64,000 bases of DNA from assembly GCF_003601925.1 (NCBI RefSeq), contig NZ_QZWH01000018.1:1-64000 (forward strand), given 5' to 3'. Shown here piece after piece: positions 29,400 to 42,463 of this stretch. The position numbers were made by a program, and so were the translations under genes. The notes below the pieces were generated by a model. It did not search any database. It saw nothing but the letters and a program-made list of their open reading frames with translations, and was not told the origin of the DNA. Source of the stretch: Buttiauxella izardii (lineage in GTDB: Bacteria; Pseudomonadota; Gammaproteobacteria; Enterobacterales; Enterobacteriaceae). Position 1 is the stretch's first letter. Each line of letters starts with the position of its first letter.

Positions 29400-31337
29400 T
29401 TATTTATCGCCCAACTGCTCTGACATAGTATTTCCAGGATTCGGCGTACGCGGTTCATCGACCGGACGCGGTGCACGTGGTGTACCGTTGTTATCAGAGT
29501 TGTTGTTGCCGTTGTTAGATTCTTCCCAACCTGCTGGCGGACGCACATCGCGACGGTTCATCAGGTCATCAATCTGCGGCGCATCTATAGTTTCATACTT
29601 CATCAATGCGTCTTTCATGGTGTGAAGAATATCCATATTTTCATTCAGGAGCTGGCGTGCGCGAGCATAGTTACGCTCAATCAACAACTTCACTTCCTGA
29701 TCGATGATACGCGCAGTTTCATCGGACATATGTTTTGCTTTAGCCACGGAACGACCCAGGAACACTTCGCCTTCCTCTTCCGCATACAGCAACGGACCGA
29801 GTTTCTCAGAGAAGCCCCATTGGGTAACCATGTTACGGGCAATCGATGTCGCTACTTTGATGTCGTTAGACGCACCGGTAGAAACATGTTCAGCACCGTA
29901 AATAATCTCTTCCGCAAGACGACCGCCGTACAGTGTAGAAATCTGGCTTTCCAGTTTCTGACGGCTTGCGCTGATTGCATCACCTTCCGGCAAGAAGAAC
30001 GTCACACCCAACGCACGACCGCGTGGAATGATCGTTACTTTATGCACTGGATCGTGTTCCGGAACCAGACGACCGATAATCGCGTGACCTGCTTCGTGGT
30101 ATGCGGTCGATTCTTTTTGCGCTTCCGTCATCACCATGGAGCGACGTTCTGCACCCATCATGATTTTGTCTTTCGCTTTTTCGAATTCAACCATCGAAAC
30201 GACACGTTTGTTGCCACGGGCAGCAAACAGAGCTGCTTCGTTGACCAGGTTTGCCAGGTCAGCACCGGAGAAACCAGGTGTACCACGAGCAATGATTGCT
30301 GCATCGATATCTGGAGACAACGGCACACGGCGCATATGCACTTTCAGGATTTGCTCACGACCACGCACATCTGGCAGGCCAACCACAACTTGACGGTCGA
30401 AACGGCCCGGACGCAGCAACGCTGGGTCAAGTACGTCTGGACGGTTGGTTGCAGCGATAACGATGATACCTTCGTTACCTTCAAAACCATCCATTTCAAC
30501 CAGCATCTGGTTCAGTGTTTGTTCACGTTCATCGTGACCACCACCCAGACCCGCGCCACGCTGACGGCCTACGGCGTCAATTTCATCGATAAAGATGATA
30601 CATGGGGCTGCTTTCTTGGCTTGCTCGAACATGTCACGAACACGGGATGCACCCACGCCCACGAACATTTCTACGAAGTCAGAACCGGAGATAGTAAAGA
30701 ACGGTACTTTCGCTTCGCCTGCAATGGCTTTCGCCAGCAAGGTTTTACCGGTACCCGGAGGGCCAACCATCAGCACGCCTTTCGGGATTTTGCCGCCCAG
30801 TTTCTGGAAACGGCTTGGCTCACGAAGGTACTCAACCAGTTCAGCAACCTCTTCTTTTGCTTCGTCACAACCTGCAACGTCAGCAAAAGTGGTCTTAATT
30901 TGGTCTTCAGTGAGCATACGCGCCTTGCTCTTGCCGAACGACATGGCACCTTTGCCACCCCCGCCCTGCATTTGACGCATAAAGAAGATCCAGACCCCAA
31001 TTAGCAATAGCATTGGGAACCAGGAGATGAAAATAGAAGCCAGCAAGCTTGGCTCTTCAGGCGGTTCGCCTACTACTTTCACATTTTTGGTCAGCAGGTT
31101 ATCAAGCAGTTTAGGGTCGTTAACGGGGATGTAAGTCGTGTATCGGTTACTATCTTTCTTGGTAACTTTGATTTCACGTCCATTGATACTCGCTTCACGA
31201 ACCTGATCCTGATTCACTTCAGACAGGAAAGTGGAGTAATCCACCCTACGGCCGTTTGACTCGCTGGGCCCAAAGCTCTGGAACACAGACATCAGCACAA
31301 CCGCGATGACCAGCCAGAGTATTAGGTTTTTCGCCAT
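29400..31337 (-). CDS. ftsH: ATP-dependent zinc metalloprotease FtsH
   Basis: FtsH is the membrane-anchored hexameric AAA protease that degrades LpxC, sigma32, SecY and other proteins. The 645 residues show the first TM ([16 protein letters not shown]), a periplasmic domain, the second TM ([20 protein letters not shown]), Walker A GPPGTGKT, Walker B IIFIDEID, the SRH region and the zinc site HEAGH. The start is taken as ATG at 31337 (MAKNLIL), the E. coli start; a TTG three codons upstream is better spaced from GAGG and cannot be excluded. Upstream rlmE is in the same direction. Confidence 0.97.
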   Translation of the reverse strand: MAKNLILWLVIAVVLMSVFQSFGPSESNGRRVDYSTFLSEVNQDQVREASINGREIKVTKKDSNRYTTYIPVNDPKLLDNLLTKNVKVVGEPPEEPSLLASIFISWFPMLLLIGVWIFFMRQMQGGGGKGAMSFGKSKARMLTEDQIKTTFADVAGCDEAKEEVAELVEYLREPSRFQKLGGKIPKGVLMVGPPGTGKTLLAKAIAGEAKVPFFTISGSDFVEMFVGVGASRVRDMFEQAKKAAPCIIFIDEIDAVGRQRGAGLGGGHDEREQTLNQMLVEMDGFEGNEGIIVIAATNRPDVLDPALLRPGRFDRQVVVGLPDVRGREQILKVHMRRVPLSPDIDAAIIARGTPGFSGADLANLVNEAALFAARGNKRVVSMVEFEKAKDKIMMGAERRSMVMTEAQKESTAYHEAGHAIIGRLVPEHDPVHKVTIIPRGRALGVTFFLPEGDAISASRQKLESQISTLYGGRLAEEIIYGAEHVSTGASNDIKVATSIARNMVTQWGFSEKLGPLLYAEEEGEVFLGRSVAKAKHMSDETARIIDQEVKLLIERNYARARQLLNENMDILHTMKDALMKYETIDAPQIDDLMNRRDVRPPAGWEESNNGNNNSDNNGTPRAPRPVDEPRTPNPGNTMSEQLGDK

Positions 31338-31394
31338 GTCACTCAAGGGATTAACCTCATATTACAACTGTGTTAACAAACAGCGTCCAGGGTA

Positions 31395-32024
31395 CTACAG
31401 TTTTCGCCCAGTCGCTACAATGTACACTTCACGTGAGCGGGCACGAGAAGAGTCCGGTTTACGAACTTTAACTGTCGTAAACAGGGAGCGAATTTCTCGT
31501 AGGTATTCATCGAAACCTTCGCCCTGAAACACTTTCACTAAAAAACTACCGCCTGGGGCCAGAACATCACGACACATTTCGAGTGCCAGTTCTACTAAAT
31601 ACATAGCCCTAGGAATATCAACTGCCGGTGTCCCGCTCATATTTGGAGCCATATCTGACATGACAACCTGAACTTTACTGTCACCAACACGATCCAACAA
31701 CGCTTTCACGACTAATTCATCACGAAAATCGCCCTGAAGGAAGTCAACACCAACGATAGGATCCATAGGTAAAAGATCGCAAGCAATGATTCGCCCTTGG
31801 TTCCCGATTTGAGTCACAACGTATTGTGACCAGCCTCCAGGAGCCGCACCAAGATCAACAATAGTCATTCCTGGCTTAAAAAGTTTGTCACTTTGCTGTA
31901 TTTCATCAAGTTTAAACCAGGCACGGGAACGCAACCCTTTTTTGTGCGCCTGAATTACATATTTATCGCTAAAGTGTTCCTGCAGCCAGCGACCAGAGCT
32001 GGCAGAACGCTTTTTACCTGTCAT
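31395..32024 (-). CDS. rlmE: 23S rRNA (uridine-2'-O-)-methyltransferase RlmE
   Basis: RlmE (FtsJ/RrmJ) methylates U2552 in the A-loop of 23S rRNA in assembled 50S particles. The 209-residue product has the SAM-binding [14 protein letters not shown] and the K-D-K-E type catalytic set including [10 protein letters not shown] and [11 protein letters not shown]. The ATG at 32024 gives MTGKKRSAS as in E. coli; an in-frame start four codons earlier is less likely. It is upstream of ftsH, with which it forms a heat-inducible unit in E. coli, and divergent from yhbY. Confidence 0.97.
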   Translation of the reverse strand: MTGKKRSASSGRWLQEHFSDKYVIQAHKKGLRSRAWFKLDEIQQSDKLFKPGMTIVDLGAAPGGWSQYVVTQIGNQGRIIACDLLPMDPIVGVDFLQGDFRDELVVKALLDRVGDSKVQVVMSDMAPNMSGTPAVDIPRAMYLVELALEMCRDVLAPGGSFLVKVFQGEGFDEYLREIRSLFTTVKVRKPDSSRARSREVYIVATGRKL

Positions 32025-32150
32025 CTCATTTTCCAACTTTGTTCATCGTGAGTAGCAGGCTGTAGAGTTATCAGCACAGCCGATTTGGCGATACAGTAGA
32101 GATGGCGGTAGAATGAACCGTTTTCAATCCCAACGTAAGCAAAAAATACG

Positions 32151-32444
32151 ATGAATCTGAGTACTAAACAAAAACAGCACCTGAAAGGTCTTGCACATCC
32201 GCTCAAGCCTGTAGTCATGCTTGGCAATAACGGTTTGACCGAAGGGGTACTGGCCGAGATTGAACAAGCGATCGAACATCATGAGTTAATCAAGGTGAAA
32301 ATCGCAACTGAAGATCGCGAAACTAAAACCTTGATTGTAGATGCCATCGTGCGTGAAACCGGCGCCTGTAATGTACAGGTTATCGGTAAAACGCTGGTGC
32401 TCTATCGCCCGTCTAAAGAGCGCAAGATTTCTCTGCCTAAATAA
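32151..32444 (+). CDS. yhbY: CRM-domain RNA-binding protein YhbY
   Basis: This 97-residue single CRM domain protein is associated with pre-50S ribosomal particles. The hallmark GxxG loop is in MLGNNGLTEGVLAEI, and the KVKIATEDRETKTLIVDAIVRETGACNVQVIGKTLVLYR body matches E. coli YhbY. It is divergent from rlmE, whose product also acts on the 50S subunit, and ends in a bidirectional terminator shared with greA. Confidence 0.95.
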   Translation: MNLSTKQKQHLKGLAHPLKPVVMLGNNGLTEGVLAEIEQAIEHHELIKVKIATEDRETKTLIVDAIVRETGACNVQVIGKTLVLYRPSKERKISLPK

Positions 32445-32482
32445 GCAGAGAGTGTGCAAAATGCCACGCTCTGTTAGTTGAT

Positions 32483-32505
32483 AAAAGGCCGCGGTGCGGC
32501 CTTTT
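32483..32505. terminator. Bidirectional terminator between yhbY and greA
   Basis: GGCCGC, loop GGT, GCGGCC with AAAA before and TTTTT after (plus strand). It serves convergent yhbY and greA. Confidence 0.8.
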
Positions 32506-32550
32506 TCCTTTCTTTACAATACTCCACGCTATAAAAAAGCGTAGCAGAAA

Positions 32551-33027
32551 TTATAAATATTCCACTTTAAGTATCTCAAACTCTACATCGCCACCCGGCG
32601 TACGGATAACAACAACATCATCCTGCTCTTTACCGACAAGGCCACGAGCAATCGGTGAATTCACCGAAATAAGATTCTGTTTAAAATCAGCTTCATCGTC
32701 GCCAACTATACGATAAGTCTGCTCTTCATCGTTATCCAGGTTCAAAACAGTCACACTCGCGCCAAAGATAACGCGGCCATTATTTGGCATTTTTGTGATG
32801 TCGATAACCTGAGCGTTGGACAGCTTAGCTTCGATATCCTGGATACGGCCTTCACAGAAACCCTGTTGCTCACGCGCGGCATGATATTCAGCGTTTTCTT
32901 TCAAATCGCCGTGTTCGCGAGCATCAGCAATCGCGGCAATAATTTGCGGGCGGCGCACAGACTTCAGGAAATCCAGCTCTTCACGCAATTTTTCTGCGCC
33001 ACGTAGGGTCATCGGAATAGGTTGCAT
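32551..33027 (-). CDS. greA: Transcription elongation factor GreA
   Basis: GreA rescues backtracked RNA polymerase by stimulating transcript cleavage. The 158 residues comprise the N-terminal coiled coil with the acidic tip ([15 protein letters not shown]) and the C-terminal FKBP-like domain ([17 protein letters not shown]). The length and sequence match E. coli. The leader contains a GraL-type terminator about 100 nt before the ATG, implying premature termination of many transcripts. Confidence 0.98.
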   Translation of the reverse strand: MQPIPMTLRGAEKLREELDFLKSVRRPQIIAAIADAREHGDLKENAEYHAAREQQGFCEGRIQDIEAKLSNAQVIDITKMPNNGRVIFGASVTVLNLDNDEEQTYRIVGDDEADFKQNLISVNSPIARGLVGKEQDDVVVIRTPGGDVEFEILKVEYL

Positions 33028-33127
33028 TGTTATACCTCTTCAAAACTTTCCTGTTCAGAACTGCCCAACGGCACTCCTGAATCCAGAGCCGAGTCTGCAT
33101 TAGTAAGGCAAACCCCTGGCAGTAAGC

Positions 33128-33180
33128 AAAATAAAACTGACCCGGTGCAAGGCACCAGGTCAGGAACGGTTTCCAAATTG
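33128..33180 (-). ncRNA. graL: GraL-like greA leader RNA ending at a terminator
   Basis: Transcription from the greA promoter meets a strong hairpin (GACC-T-GGTGC, loop CTT, GCACC-G-GGTC; 33139-33161) followed by AGTTTTATTTT on the minus strand. In E. coli the same arrangement yields the GraL small RNAs. The start is inferred from the -10 box. Confidence 0.6.
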
Positions 33181-33204
33181 ACCTGTATTTTACCCTGGAG
33201 TTCC
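33178..33204 (-). promoter_or_regulatory. greA promoters (sigma70 -10 and sigmaE-like)
   Basis: On the minus strand TAAAAT (33187-33192) fits a sigma70 -10. Overlapping it, GGAACT (33199-33204), 16 bp and GTCAA (33178-33182) resemble the sigmaE consensus GGAACTT-N15/16-GTCNAA. E. coli greA is known to have overlapping sigma70 and sigmaE promoters. Confidence 0.55.
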
Positions 33205-33280
33205 CTGAGGGTCATCGTTTACTTTGCACTGCGATGCACCGTAGTATGACGGCACGTTTCCAGGTTGTTACCGCGAGATT

Positions 33281-34714
33281 ATGCGATTTTTTAGATTTGT
33301 CATTGGATTGAGCAGTGCTGTGGTGTTTACCGTCCAGGCTGCCAACATTGAAGAATATACTTCCCAGTTGCCTGCGGGTGCGAATTTGGCTTTGATGGTG
33401 CAGAAAGTGGGCGCTCCCGCTCCGTCGATTGACTATCACAGTCAACAGATGGCGCTGCCTGCCAGTACTCAAAAAGTCATTACTGCACTGGCTGCATTGC
33501 TGCAGCTAGGGCCGGATTTCAGGTTTACCACCACTCTTGAAAGCAAAGCAGAAGTCAGTAATGGCGTTTTGCAAGGTGACCTTATTGCCCGATTTGGTGG
33601 CGATCCGACGCTAAAACGCCAGGATATTCGCAATATGGTTGCTGTTCTGAAGAAATCAGGCGTGCAGCAAATCCAGGGCAATGTGCTGATCGATACTTCA
33701 GTTTTTGCCAGTCATGACAAAGCGCCAGGATGGCCATGGAATGACATGACGCAATGCTTTAGCGCCCCTCCTGCTGCTGCAATTGTTGACCGAAATTGTT
33801 TTTCTGTTTCTCTCTACAGCGCACCTAAAGCTGACGATTTAGCCTTTATTCGCATCGCCTCTTACTACCCTGTCGTCATGAATAGCCAAGTTCGTACGCT
33901 CGCAAAGGGTTCTCCAGACGCACAATATTGCGAGCTCGATGTCGTGCCTGGCGATCTGAATCGCTTCACGCTTACCGGCTGTATGACACAAAGAGCAGAT
34001 CCTCTGCCCCTCGCCTTTGCGATTCAGGATGGCGCAAGTTACGCGGGTGCGATTTTAAAAGCCGAACTCAAAGAAGCCGGAATCAGCTACAGCGGAACTC
34101 TATTACGTCAGACGCTGACTAATACCCCAGGAACGGTTATCGCCAGCAAGCAATCGGCACCACTGCACGATTTGCTAAAGGTAATGTTAAAGAAATCAGA
34201 CAACATGATTGCCGATACCGTGTTTCGAACCATCGGCCACAACCGCTTTGGTGTGCCAGGAACCTGGCGTGCCGGAGCTGATGCTGTTCGACAAATCCTG
34301 CGCCAGAAAGCCGGTGTTGATTTAGGTAACAGTATCGTGGTGGATGGGTCAGGGTTATCGCGTCACAATCTTATTTCGCCAGCCACGATGATGCAGGTGT
34401 TGCAATACATCGCGCAGAATGACACCGAGCTTAACTTTATTTCAATGTTACCGTTAGCGGGTTATGACGGTTCATTACAGTACCGTGCGGGCCTGCATCA
34501 AGCAGGTGTTGATGGAAAAGTTTCGGCGAAAACAGGTTCACTGCAAGGGGTCTATAACCTTGCTGGATTTATTACCACTGCCAGCGGCCAGCGTATGGCC
34601 TTTGTGCAATATTTGTCAGGCTACGCAGTAGAGCCTGCCGATCAACGTAACCGTCGTATCCCATTAGTGCGCTTTGAAAGTCGCCTCTATAAGGATATCT
34701 ACCAGAATAATTGA
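33281..34714 (+). CDS. dacB: D-Ala-D-Ala carboxypeptidase/endopeptidase PBP4
   Basis: This periplasmic class C penicillin-binding protein trims and cleaves peptidoglycan cross-links. The 477 residues start with a signal peptide (MRFFRFVIGLSSAVVFTVQA). The active site shows S62-x-x-K65 (ASTQK), the SDN triad (KKSDNMIA) and KTG (SAKTGSL), plus the large inserted domain typical of the PBP4 family. It is divergent from greA. The stop codon is 3 nt before pmrA, so dacB and pmrAB look like one transcript, an arrangement not found at this locus in E. coli K-12. Confidence 0.97.
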   Translation: MRFFRFVIGLSSAVVFTVQAANIEEYTSQLPAGANLALMVQKVGAPAPSIDYHSQQMALPASTQKVITALAALLQLGPDFRFTTTLESKAEVSNGVLQGDLIARFGGDPTLKRQDIRNMVAVLKKSGVQQIQGNVLIDTSVFASHDKAPGWPWNDMTQCFSAPPAAAIVDRNCFSVSLYSAPKADDLAFIRIASYYPVVMNSQVRTLAKGSPDAQYCELDVVPGDLNRFTLTGCMTQRADPLPLAFAIQDGASYAGAILKAELKEAGISYSGTLLRQTLTNTPGTVIASKQSAPLHDLLKVMLKKSDNMIADTVFRTIGHNRFGVPGTWRAGADAVRQILRQKAGVDLGNSIVVDGSGLSRHNLISPATMMQVLQYIAQNDTELNFISMLPLAGYDGSLQYRAGLHQAGVDGKVSAKTGSLQGVYNLAGFITTASGQRMAFVQYLSGYAVEPADQRNRRIPLVRFESRLYKDIYQNN

Positions 34715-34717
34715 GTT

Positions 34718-35380
34718 ATGAAACTGCTGATTGTTGAAGACGATTTACTGTTACGGGAAGGCCTGGTGCTGGCACTGAACAGCGAGGGTTATGCTCTGGA
34801 TTGCGCAACAACAGCTGCTGAAGCAGATGCGCTGATTGAAAGTGGCGAGTATGGCATGATCATTCTTGATCTCGGCCTGCCGGATAAAGACGGTGCCACT
34901 CTGCTCAGGCAGTGGCGCCGTCGCAGTATCAGCACTCCTGTGTTAATACTCACAGCCCGTGATGCACTGGAAGATCGCGTAAACGGGCTGGACTCTGGTG
35001 CTGATGATTATCTGGTTAAGCCTTTTGCTCTTGCCGAATTACAAGCACGCACGCGAGCCCTGATTCGCCGTTATCAAGGGCATAGCGATAACTTGCTCCA
35101 GCATGATGATCTGACACTCAACCTGCAAACCCAGCAAGTGTTGTTACAAGGCAGCCCAGTCGAAATCACGCCTAAGGAATTCGCGTTGCTTACACGCTTG
35201 ATGATGCGTATCGGGCAAACTGTTCACCGCGAAACATTGCAGCAGGATATTTACAGCTGGCAGGACGATCCAGGCTCAAATACGCTTGAAGTACACATCC
35301 ATAATCTCAGACGAAAATTAGGCAAAGACAGGATCAAAACCGTGCGGGGTGTTGGCTATCGTCTGGAGAGCCGGACATGA
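34718..35380 (+). CDS. pmrA: Two-component response regulator, PmrA/BasR type
   Basis: This OmpR-family regulator has the phospho-acceptor D51 (IILDLGLPDKDG), the acidic pair E7/D8, T/K switch residues (LTARDA, VKPF) and a winged helix ending NTLEVHIHNLRRKLGKDRIKTVRGVGYRL. Similarity to BasR/PmrA (VEDDxLLxxGLxLA, PSxNTLEVHIHNLR style) is higher than I would expect for QseB, but the two are close relatives. PmrA controls lipid A modification genes that give polymyxin resistance. The 220 residues overlap pmrB by 4 nt (ATGA). Confidence 0.88.
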   Translation: MKLLIVEDDLLLREGLVLALNSEGYALDCATTAAEADALIESGEYGMIILDLGLPDKDGATLLRQWRRRSISTPVLILTARDALEDRVNGLDSGADDYLVKPFALAELQARTRALIRRYQGHSDNLLQHDDLTLNLQTQQVLLQGSPVEITPKEFALLTRLMMRIGQTVHRETLQQDIYSWQDDPGSNTLEVHIHNLRRKLGKDRIKTVRGVGYRLESRT

Positions 35381-36435
35381 ATAGCATGCGCAAGCGGTTG
35401 ATGATTCTCCTTGCCCTTATTCTTTTGTTTTTCCAGTTAATTAGCGTCATCTGGCTATGGCATGAAAGCCGTGAGCAAATCAGTTTTCTGGTGAGTGAAA
35501 CGCTGTCAGCCAAAGCGCGAAATCAACACGTTGAGAAAGAGATCCGTGAGGCCATTGCGTCATTACTCGTTCCTTCACTGGTAATGATCAGCTTCACGTT
35601 GTTTTTCTCGTTCTGGGCCATTACCTGGATTACCCAGCCGCTGAACCGCTTGCGTACCAGTCTTGCTAATCGTTCAGCTGATAATTTGTCTCCTCTGCCC
35701 ATGTATTCCGATATGGAAGAGATGGTCGCCGTCACCAACTCGCTTAACCAGTTACTGACGCGCCTGGATCATACTATCCAGCAAGAACGATTATTTACCG
35801 CCGATGCCGCCCATGAGCTACGCACTCCATTAGCCGGCCTGCGTTTGCACCTCGAGTTAATGGCGAATTCAGGCGTTCAGCAAGCCCCTATGCTGCTGGA
35901 GCGCATTGATCAGCTCATGCATACCATAGAACAATTGCTAATGCTCTCGCGTGCCGGGCAAGCCCTGGCGAGTGGTCATTACGATACGTTGAACTGGTAT
36001 CGGGATATCATTGCGCCACTAAAAATGGAAATGGAAGAAATGGTCGCCCTGCGTGAGCAAAACATTATCTGGCCAGGTGAAAGTACGGATATGGTGGAAG
36101 GCGACGCAGTACTGCTTCGCTTGATGTTGCGAAATCTGCTGGAAAACGCCTCTCGTTATAGCCCAACAGAAAGTACTATCACGGTGTCATTAAATACTAA
36201 AGGGAATGGGGTAACGCTGATGGTTTCCGATCAAGGCCCTGGCATTGATGAAGAACACCGTCAGACAATCACCGATCCCTTCCGCCGTATGGACCAGCGT
36301 TATGGTGGCAGCGGGCTTGGGCTGAATATTGTCCAGCGTATCGTTCATCTTCATCACGGAAAATTGACGTTAGATAGCGGCCCGAATGAAGTGGGACTGC
36401 AAGCCGGTTGCTGGCTCCCATCGCAAAGCCAATAA
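35377..36435 (+). CDS. pmrB: Sensor histidine kinase, PmrB/BasS type
   Basis: This 352-residue membrane kinase has TM1 (about 7-28), a short periplasmic loop, TM2 (about 63-85), a HAMP-like linker, phospho-His H146 (DAAHELRTPLAGLRLHLE) and the ATPase N and G boxes (LRNLLENASRYS, DQGPGIDEEH, GGSGLGLNIV). The periplasmic loop of only about 34 residues contains two ExxE motifs (E30-SR-E33 and E55-IR-E58), the pattern used by PmrB to sense ferric iron. That supports PmrB over QseC. It ends just before a strong bidirectional terminator. Confidence 0.88.
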   Translation: MNSMRKRLMILLALILLFFQLISVIWLWHESREQISFLVSETLSAKARNQHVEKEIREAIASLLVPSLVMISFTLFFSFWAITWITQPLNRLRTSLANRSADNLSPLPMYSDMEEMVAVTNSLNQLLTRLDHTIQQERLFTADAAHELRTPLAGLRLHLELMANSGVQQAPMLLERIDQLMHTIEQLLMLSRAGQALASGHYDTLNWYRDIIAPLKMEMEEMVALREQNIIWPGESTDMVEGDAVLLRLMLRNLLENASRYSPTESTITVSLNTKGNGVTLMVSDQGPGIDEEHRQTITDPFRRMDQRYGGSGLGLNIVQRIVHLHHGKLTLDSGPNEVGLQAGCWLPSQSQ

Positions 36436-36445
36436 TCGAGACGTA

Positions 36446-36473
36446 AAAAAGCCGGGATATTTCCCGGCTTTTT
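36446..36473. terminator. Bidirectional terminator between pmrB and obgE
   Basis: AAAAAGCCGGG, loop ATATTT, CCCGGCTTTTT. It sits between convergent transcription units and has T-runs on both strands. Confidence 0.88.
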
Positions 36474-36486
36474 ATTGGATCACGTT

Positions 36487-38644
<2,158 letters not shown>

Positions 38645-38708
38645 TGTCTTTCCCTGCAACCCGAAATCTGAAGAACATACTTCATTGATTTACCGGTCGC
38701 AGAATGTA

Positions 38709-38738
38709 AAAAGCCCCGCAACGTGTTGCGGGGCTTTT
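38709..38738. terminator. Terminator between rpmA and yhbE
   Basis: GCCCCGCAAC, GT, GTTGCGGGGC (38713-38734) with flanking A and T runs. It would limit transcription from rplU-rpmA into yhbE-obgE. Confidence 0.8.
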
Positions 38739-38762
38739 ATCCGTTACCGGGACGCGAAAAAC

Positions 38763-39020
<258 letters not shown>

Positions 39021-39038
39021 TTAATATGCTCCCCTGTA

Positions 39039-39386
<348 letters not shown>

Positions 39387-39610
39387 TCAGGTGGCGCTAT
39401 AAATATTCACAATAGGGCGCGAATATTACGCAAAACGAGAGCCTTTGACAAGCCCTGTCATGAAACATGGTAGAAAAAAAACGCAACATCACACCAGCCG
39501 TTTATCTGCCTCGTTTTTTCAGTACAATCTGTACTACATTATTACTCCTCTACCCTCACGTGATTCCGTACATACATGTGGTAAACAGGACTTTAAGCCA
39601 GACTTTTGCG

Positions 39611-40582
39611 ATGAATTTAGAAAAAATTAATGAGTTAACCGCGCAAGATATGGCGGGTGTCAATGCGGTCATCCTTGAGCAGTTGAACTCAGATGTCCAA
39701 TTGATCAATCAGTTAGGGTATTACATCGTGAGCGGCGGTGGTAAACGTATCCGTCCAATGATTGCTGTTCTCGCTGCCCGCGCGCTCGGCTATAAGGGCA
39801 ACGCGCATATCAACATTGCGGCACTCATTGAGTTTATCCACACCGCAACACTACTCCATGATGACGTTGTCGATGAATCTGACATGCGTCGTGGGAAAGC
39901 GACAGCCAACGCAGCATTTGGCAATGCTGCCAGCGTTCTGGTTGGTGATTTTATTTATACCCGCGCCTTCCAGATGATGACTCAACTCGGCTCGCTCAAG
40001 GTACTTGAAGTGATGTCGGAAGCAGTAAACGTCATTGCAGAAGGCGAAGTTCTGCAATTGATGAACTGTAATGATCCGAATATCACCGAAGAAAGCTACA
40101 TGCGGGTTATTTACAGCAAAACGGCTCGTTTGTTTGAAGCGGCGGCTCAATGCTCCGGTATTTTAGCCGATGCCACGGAAGAACAAGAGAAAGCACTTCA
40201 GGATTATGGTCGTTATTTAGGTACGGCTTTCCAGCTTATTGATGATTTGCTGGATTACAGCGCTGACGGGCAAACACTGGGTAAAAATGTTGGGGATGAC
40301 CTTAACGAAGGCAAGCCAACTCTCCCACTGCTGCATGCGATGCGTAACGGTAACGCTGAGCAAGAAAAAATGATTCGTGAAGCCATTGAGCAGGGCAACG
40401 GTCGTCATTTGCTACAACCCGTTTTAGATGCGATGGCAGACTGCGGCTCTCTCGAATGGACTCAGTTACGCGCAGAGCAAGAAGCGGATAAAGCCATTGC
40501 TGCTTTAGAAATCCTGCCAGAAAGTGAGCACAAAGAAGCGTTAATTGCTCTTGCTCATATGTCAGTTCAGCGCGACCGCTAA
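39611..40582 (+). CDS. ispB: Octaprenyl diphosphate synthase IspB
   Basis: IspB makes the C40 side chain of ubiquinone and menaquinone. The 323 residues carry both aspartate-rich motifs: LLHDDVVDESDMRRG (first) and FQLIDDLLDY (second). The ATG at 39611 yields MNLEKINELTAQDM as in E. coli; the longer in-frame extension is unsupported. It connects with UbiTUV in the same window as part of quinone supply. It is divergent from rplU and followed by a 10-bp hairpin. Confidence 0.97.
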   Translation: MNLEKINELTAQDMAGVNAVILEQLNSDVQLINQLGYYIVSGGGKRIRPMIAVLAARALGYKGNAHINIAALIEFIHTATLLHDDVVDESDMRRGKATANAAFGNAASVLVGDFIYTRAFQMMTQLGSLKVLEVMSEAVNVIAEGEVLQLMNCNDPNITEESYMRVIYSKTARLFEAAAQCSGILADATEEQEKALQDYGRYLGTAFQLIDDLLDYSADGQTLGKNVGDDLNEGKPTLPLLHAMRNGNAEQEKMIREAIEQGNGRHLLQPVLDAMADCGSLEWTQLRAEQEADKAIAALEILPESEHKEALIALAHMSVQRDR

Positions 40583-40587
40583 ACCTT

Positions 40588-40615
40588 TTAGCGCGCCGTT
40601 CAAATGGCGCGCTAA
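40588..40615 (+). terminator. Hairpin downstream of ispB
   Basis: TTAGCGCGCC, 8-nt loop, GGCGCGCTAA: a perfect 10-bp stem 5 nt past the stop. The T-run is weak (GTTTCC), so read-through toward sfsB is possible. Confidence 0.65.
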
Positions 40616-40616
40616 G

Positions 40617-40672
40617 TTTCCAATAAATTCATTTCTACTTTCCAATAAATTCGTTTCCACCCTCCAATAAAC
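40617..40672 (+). repeat. Three 22-bp spaced TCCAATAAA repeats upstream of sfsB
   Basis: TCCAATAAA occurs at 40619-40627, 40641-40649 and 40663-40671, exactly 22 bp apart. The first two share the longer TTTCCAATAAATTC (40617-40630 and 40639-40652). The spacing places all three on one face of the helix. Confidence 0.85.
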
Positions 40673-40747
40673 ATCCCTATAGCAATCTGTTTTCATTGAA
40701 TTTCATTCGCTTTGTGTTGATTGGCACAGATTTGCTTTTTTACGCTA

Positions 40748-40784
40748 TTTATTGGAATCTTTTGACTTATTGTCATGTTATAAG
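40748..40784 (+). promoter_or_regulatory. Inverted operator-like copy and extended -10 promoter of sfsB
   Basis: TTTATTGGAA (40748-40757) is the reverse complement of the upstream TTCCAATAAA repeats. About 20 bp downstream, TGTTATAAG (40777-40784 region) looks like an extended -10. The inverted copy would thus lie near the -35 position of the sfsB promoter. This is inference from sequence only. Confidence 0.45.
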
Positions 40785-40829
40785 TTTCTTTGAGTAAACC
40801 GGTAAAACGAAGCGGTTACAGGGAGAAAC

Positions 40830-41093
40830 ATGGAAAGTAAATATTCTGACTGGCACCCGGCAGACATCATCGCAGGGTTACGTAAGCGCGGAACATCACT
40901 GGCGGCTGAATCACGGAAAGCAGGTTTGAGCTCATCGACTCTGGCGAACGCGCTGACTCGACCCTGGCCAAAAGGTGAGTTGATCATCGCTGAGGCGTTG
41001 GAAACCTCGCCATGGATGATTTGGCCTTCTCGCTACTACGATCCACAAACAGATCAGTTTATTGATCGAGCGAGATTAATGCGTAAGCGATAA
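40830..41093 (+). CDS. sfsB: Ner-like DNA-binding protein SfsB/Nlp
   Basis: This 87-residue helix-turn-helix protein resembles the Ner repressor of phage Mu (DWHPADIIAGLRKRGTSLAAESRKAGLSSSTLANALTRPWPKGELIIAEAL). In E. coli SfsB (Nlp) was reported to raise maltose gene expression in the absence of cAMP-CRP; its DNA site is not well defined. The C-terminus is shorter than the E. coli 92 residues. GGGAG precedes the ATG. The repeated TCCAATAAA motifs just upstream are candidate self-operators. Confidence 0.93.
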   Translation: MESKYSDWHPADIIAGLRKRGTSLAAESRKAGLSSSTLANALTRPWPKGELIIAEALETSPWMIWPSRYYDPQTDQFIDRARLMRKR

Positions 41094-41094
41094 A

Positions 41095-41116
41095 AAAACC
41101 GGGCAAGCCCGGTTTT
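41095..41116. terminator. Bidirectional terminator between sfsB and murA
   Basis: AAAACCGGG, loop CAAG, CCCGGTTTT between convergent genes. T-runs are present on both strands. Confidence 0.85.
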
Positions 41117-41141
41117 CTCATTCTGGAAACAGCCGCAAAAT

Positions 41142-42422
<1,281 letters not shown>

Positions 42423-42463
42423 CTATTAAATTCAAATCGTTACAACCCGCCGCGGCGAATTGC

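Noticed and set aside
29622-31004. 460-codon open frame antisense to ftsH
   Set aside because: It is a mirror of FtsH coding; the Thr/Gln/Phe-rich composition is typical of antisense frames, and no ribosome site or domain is seen.
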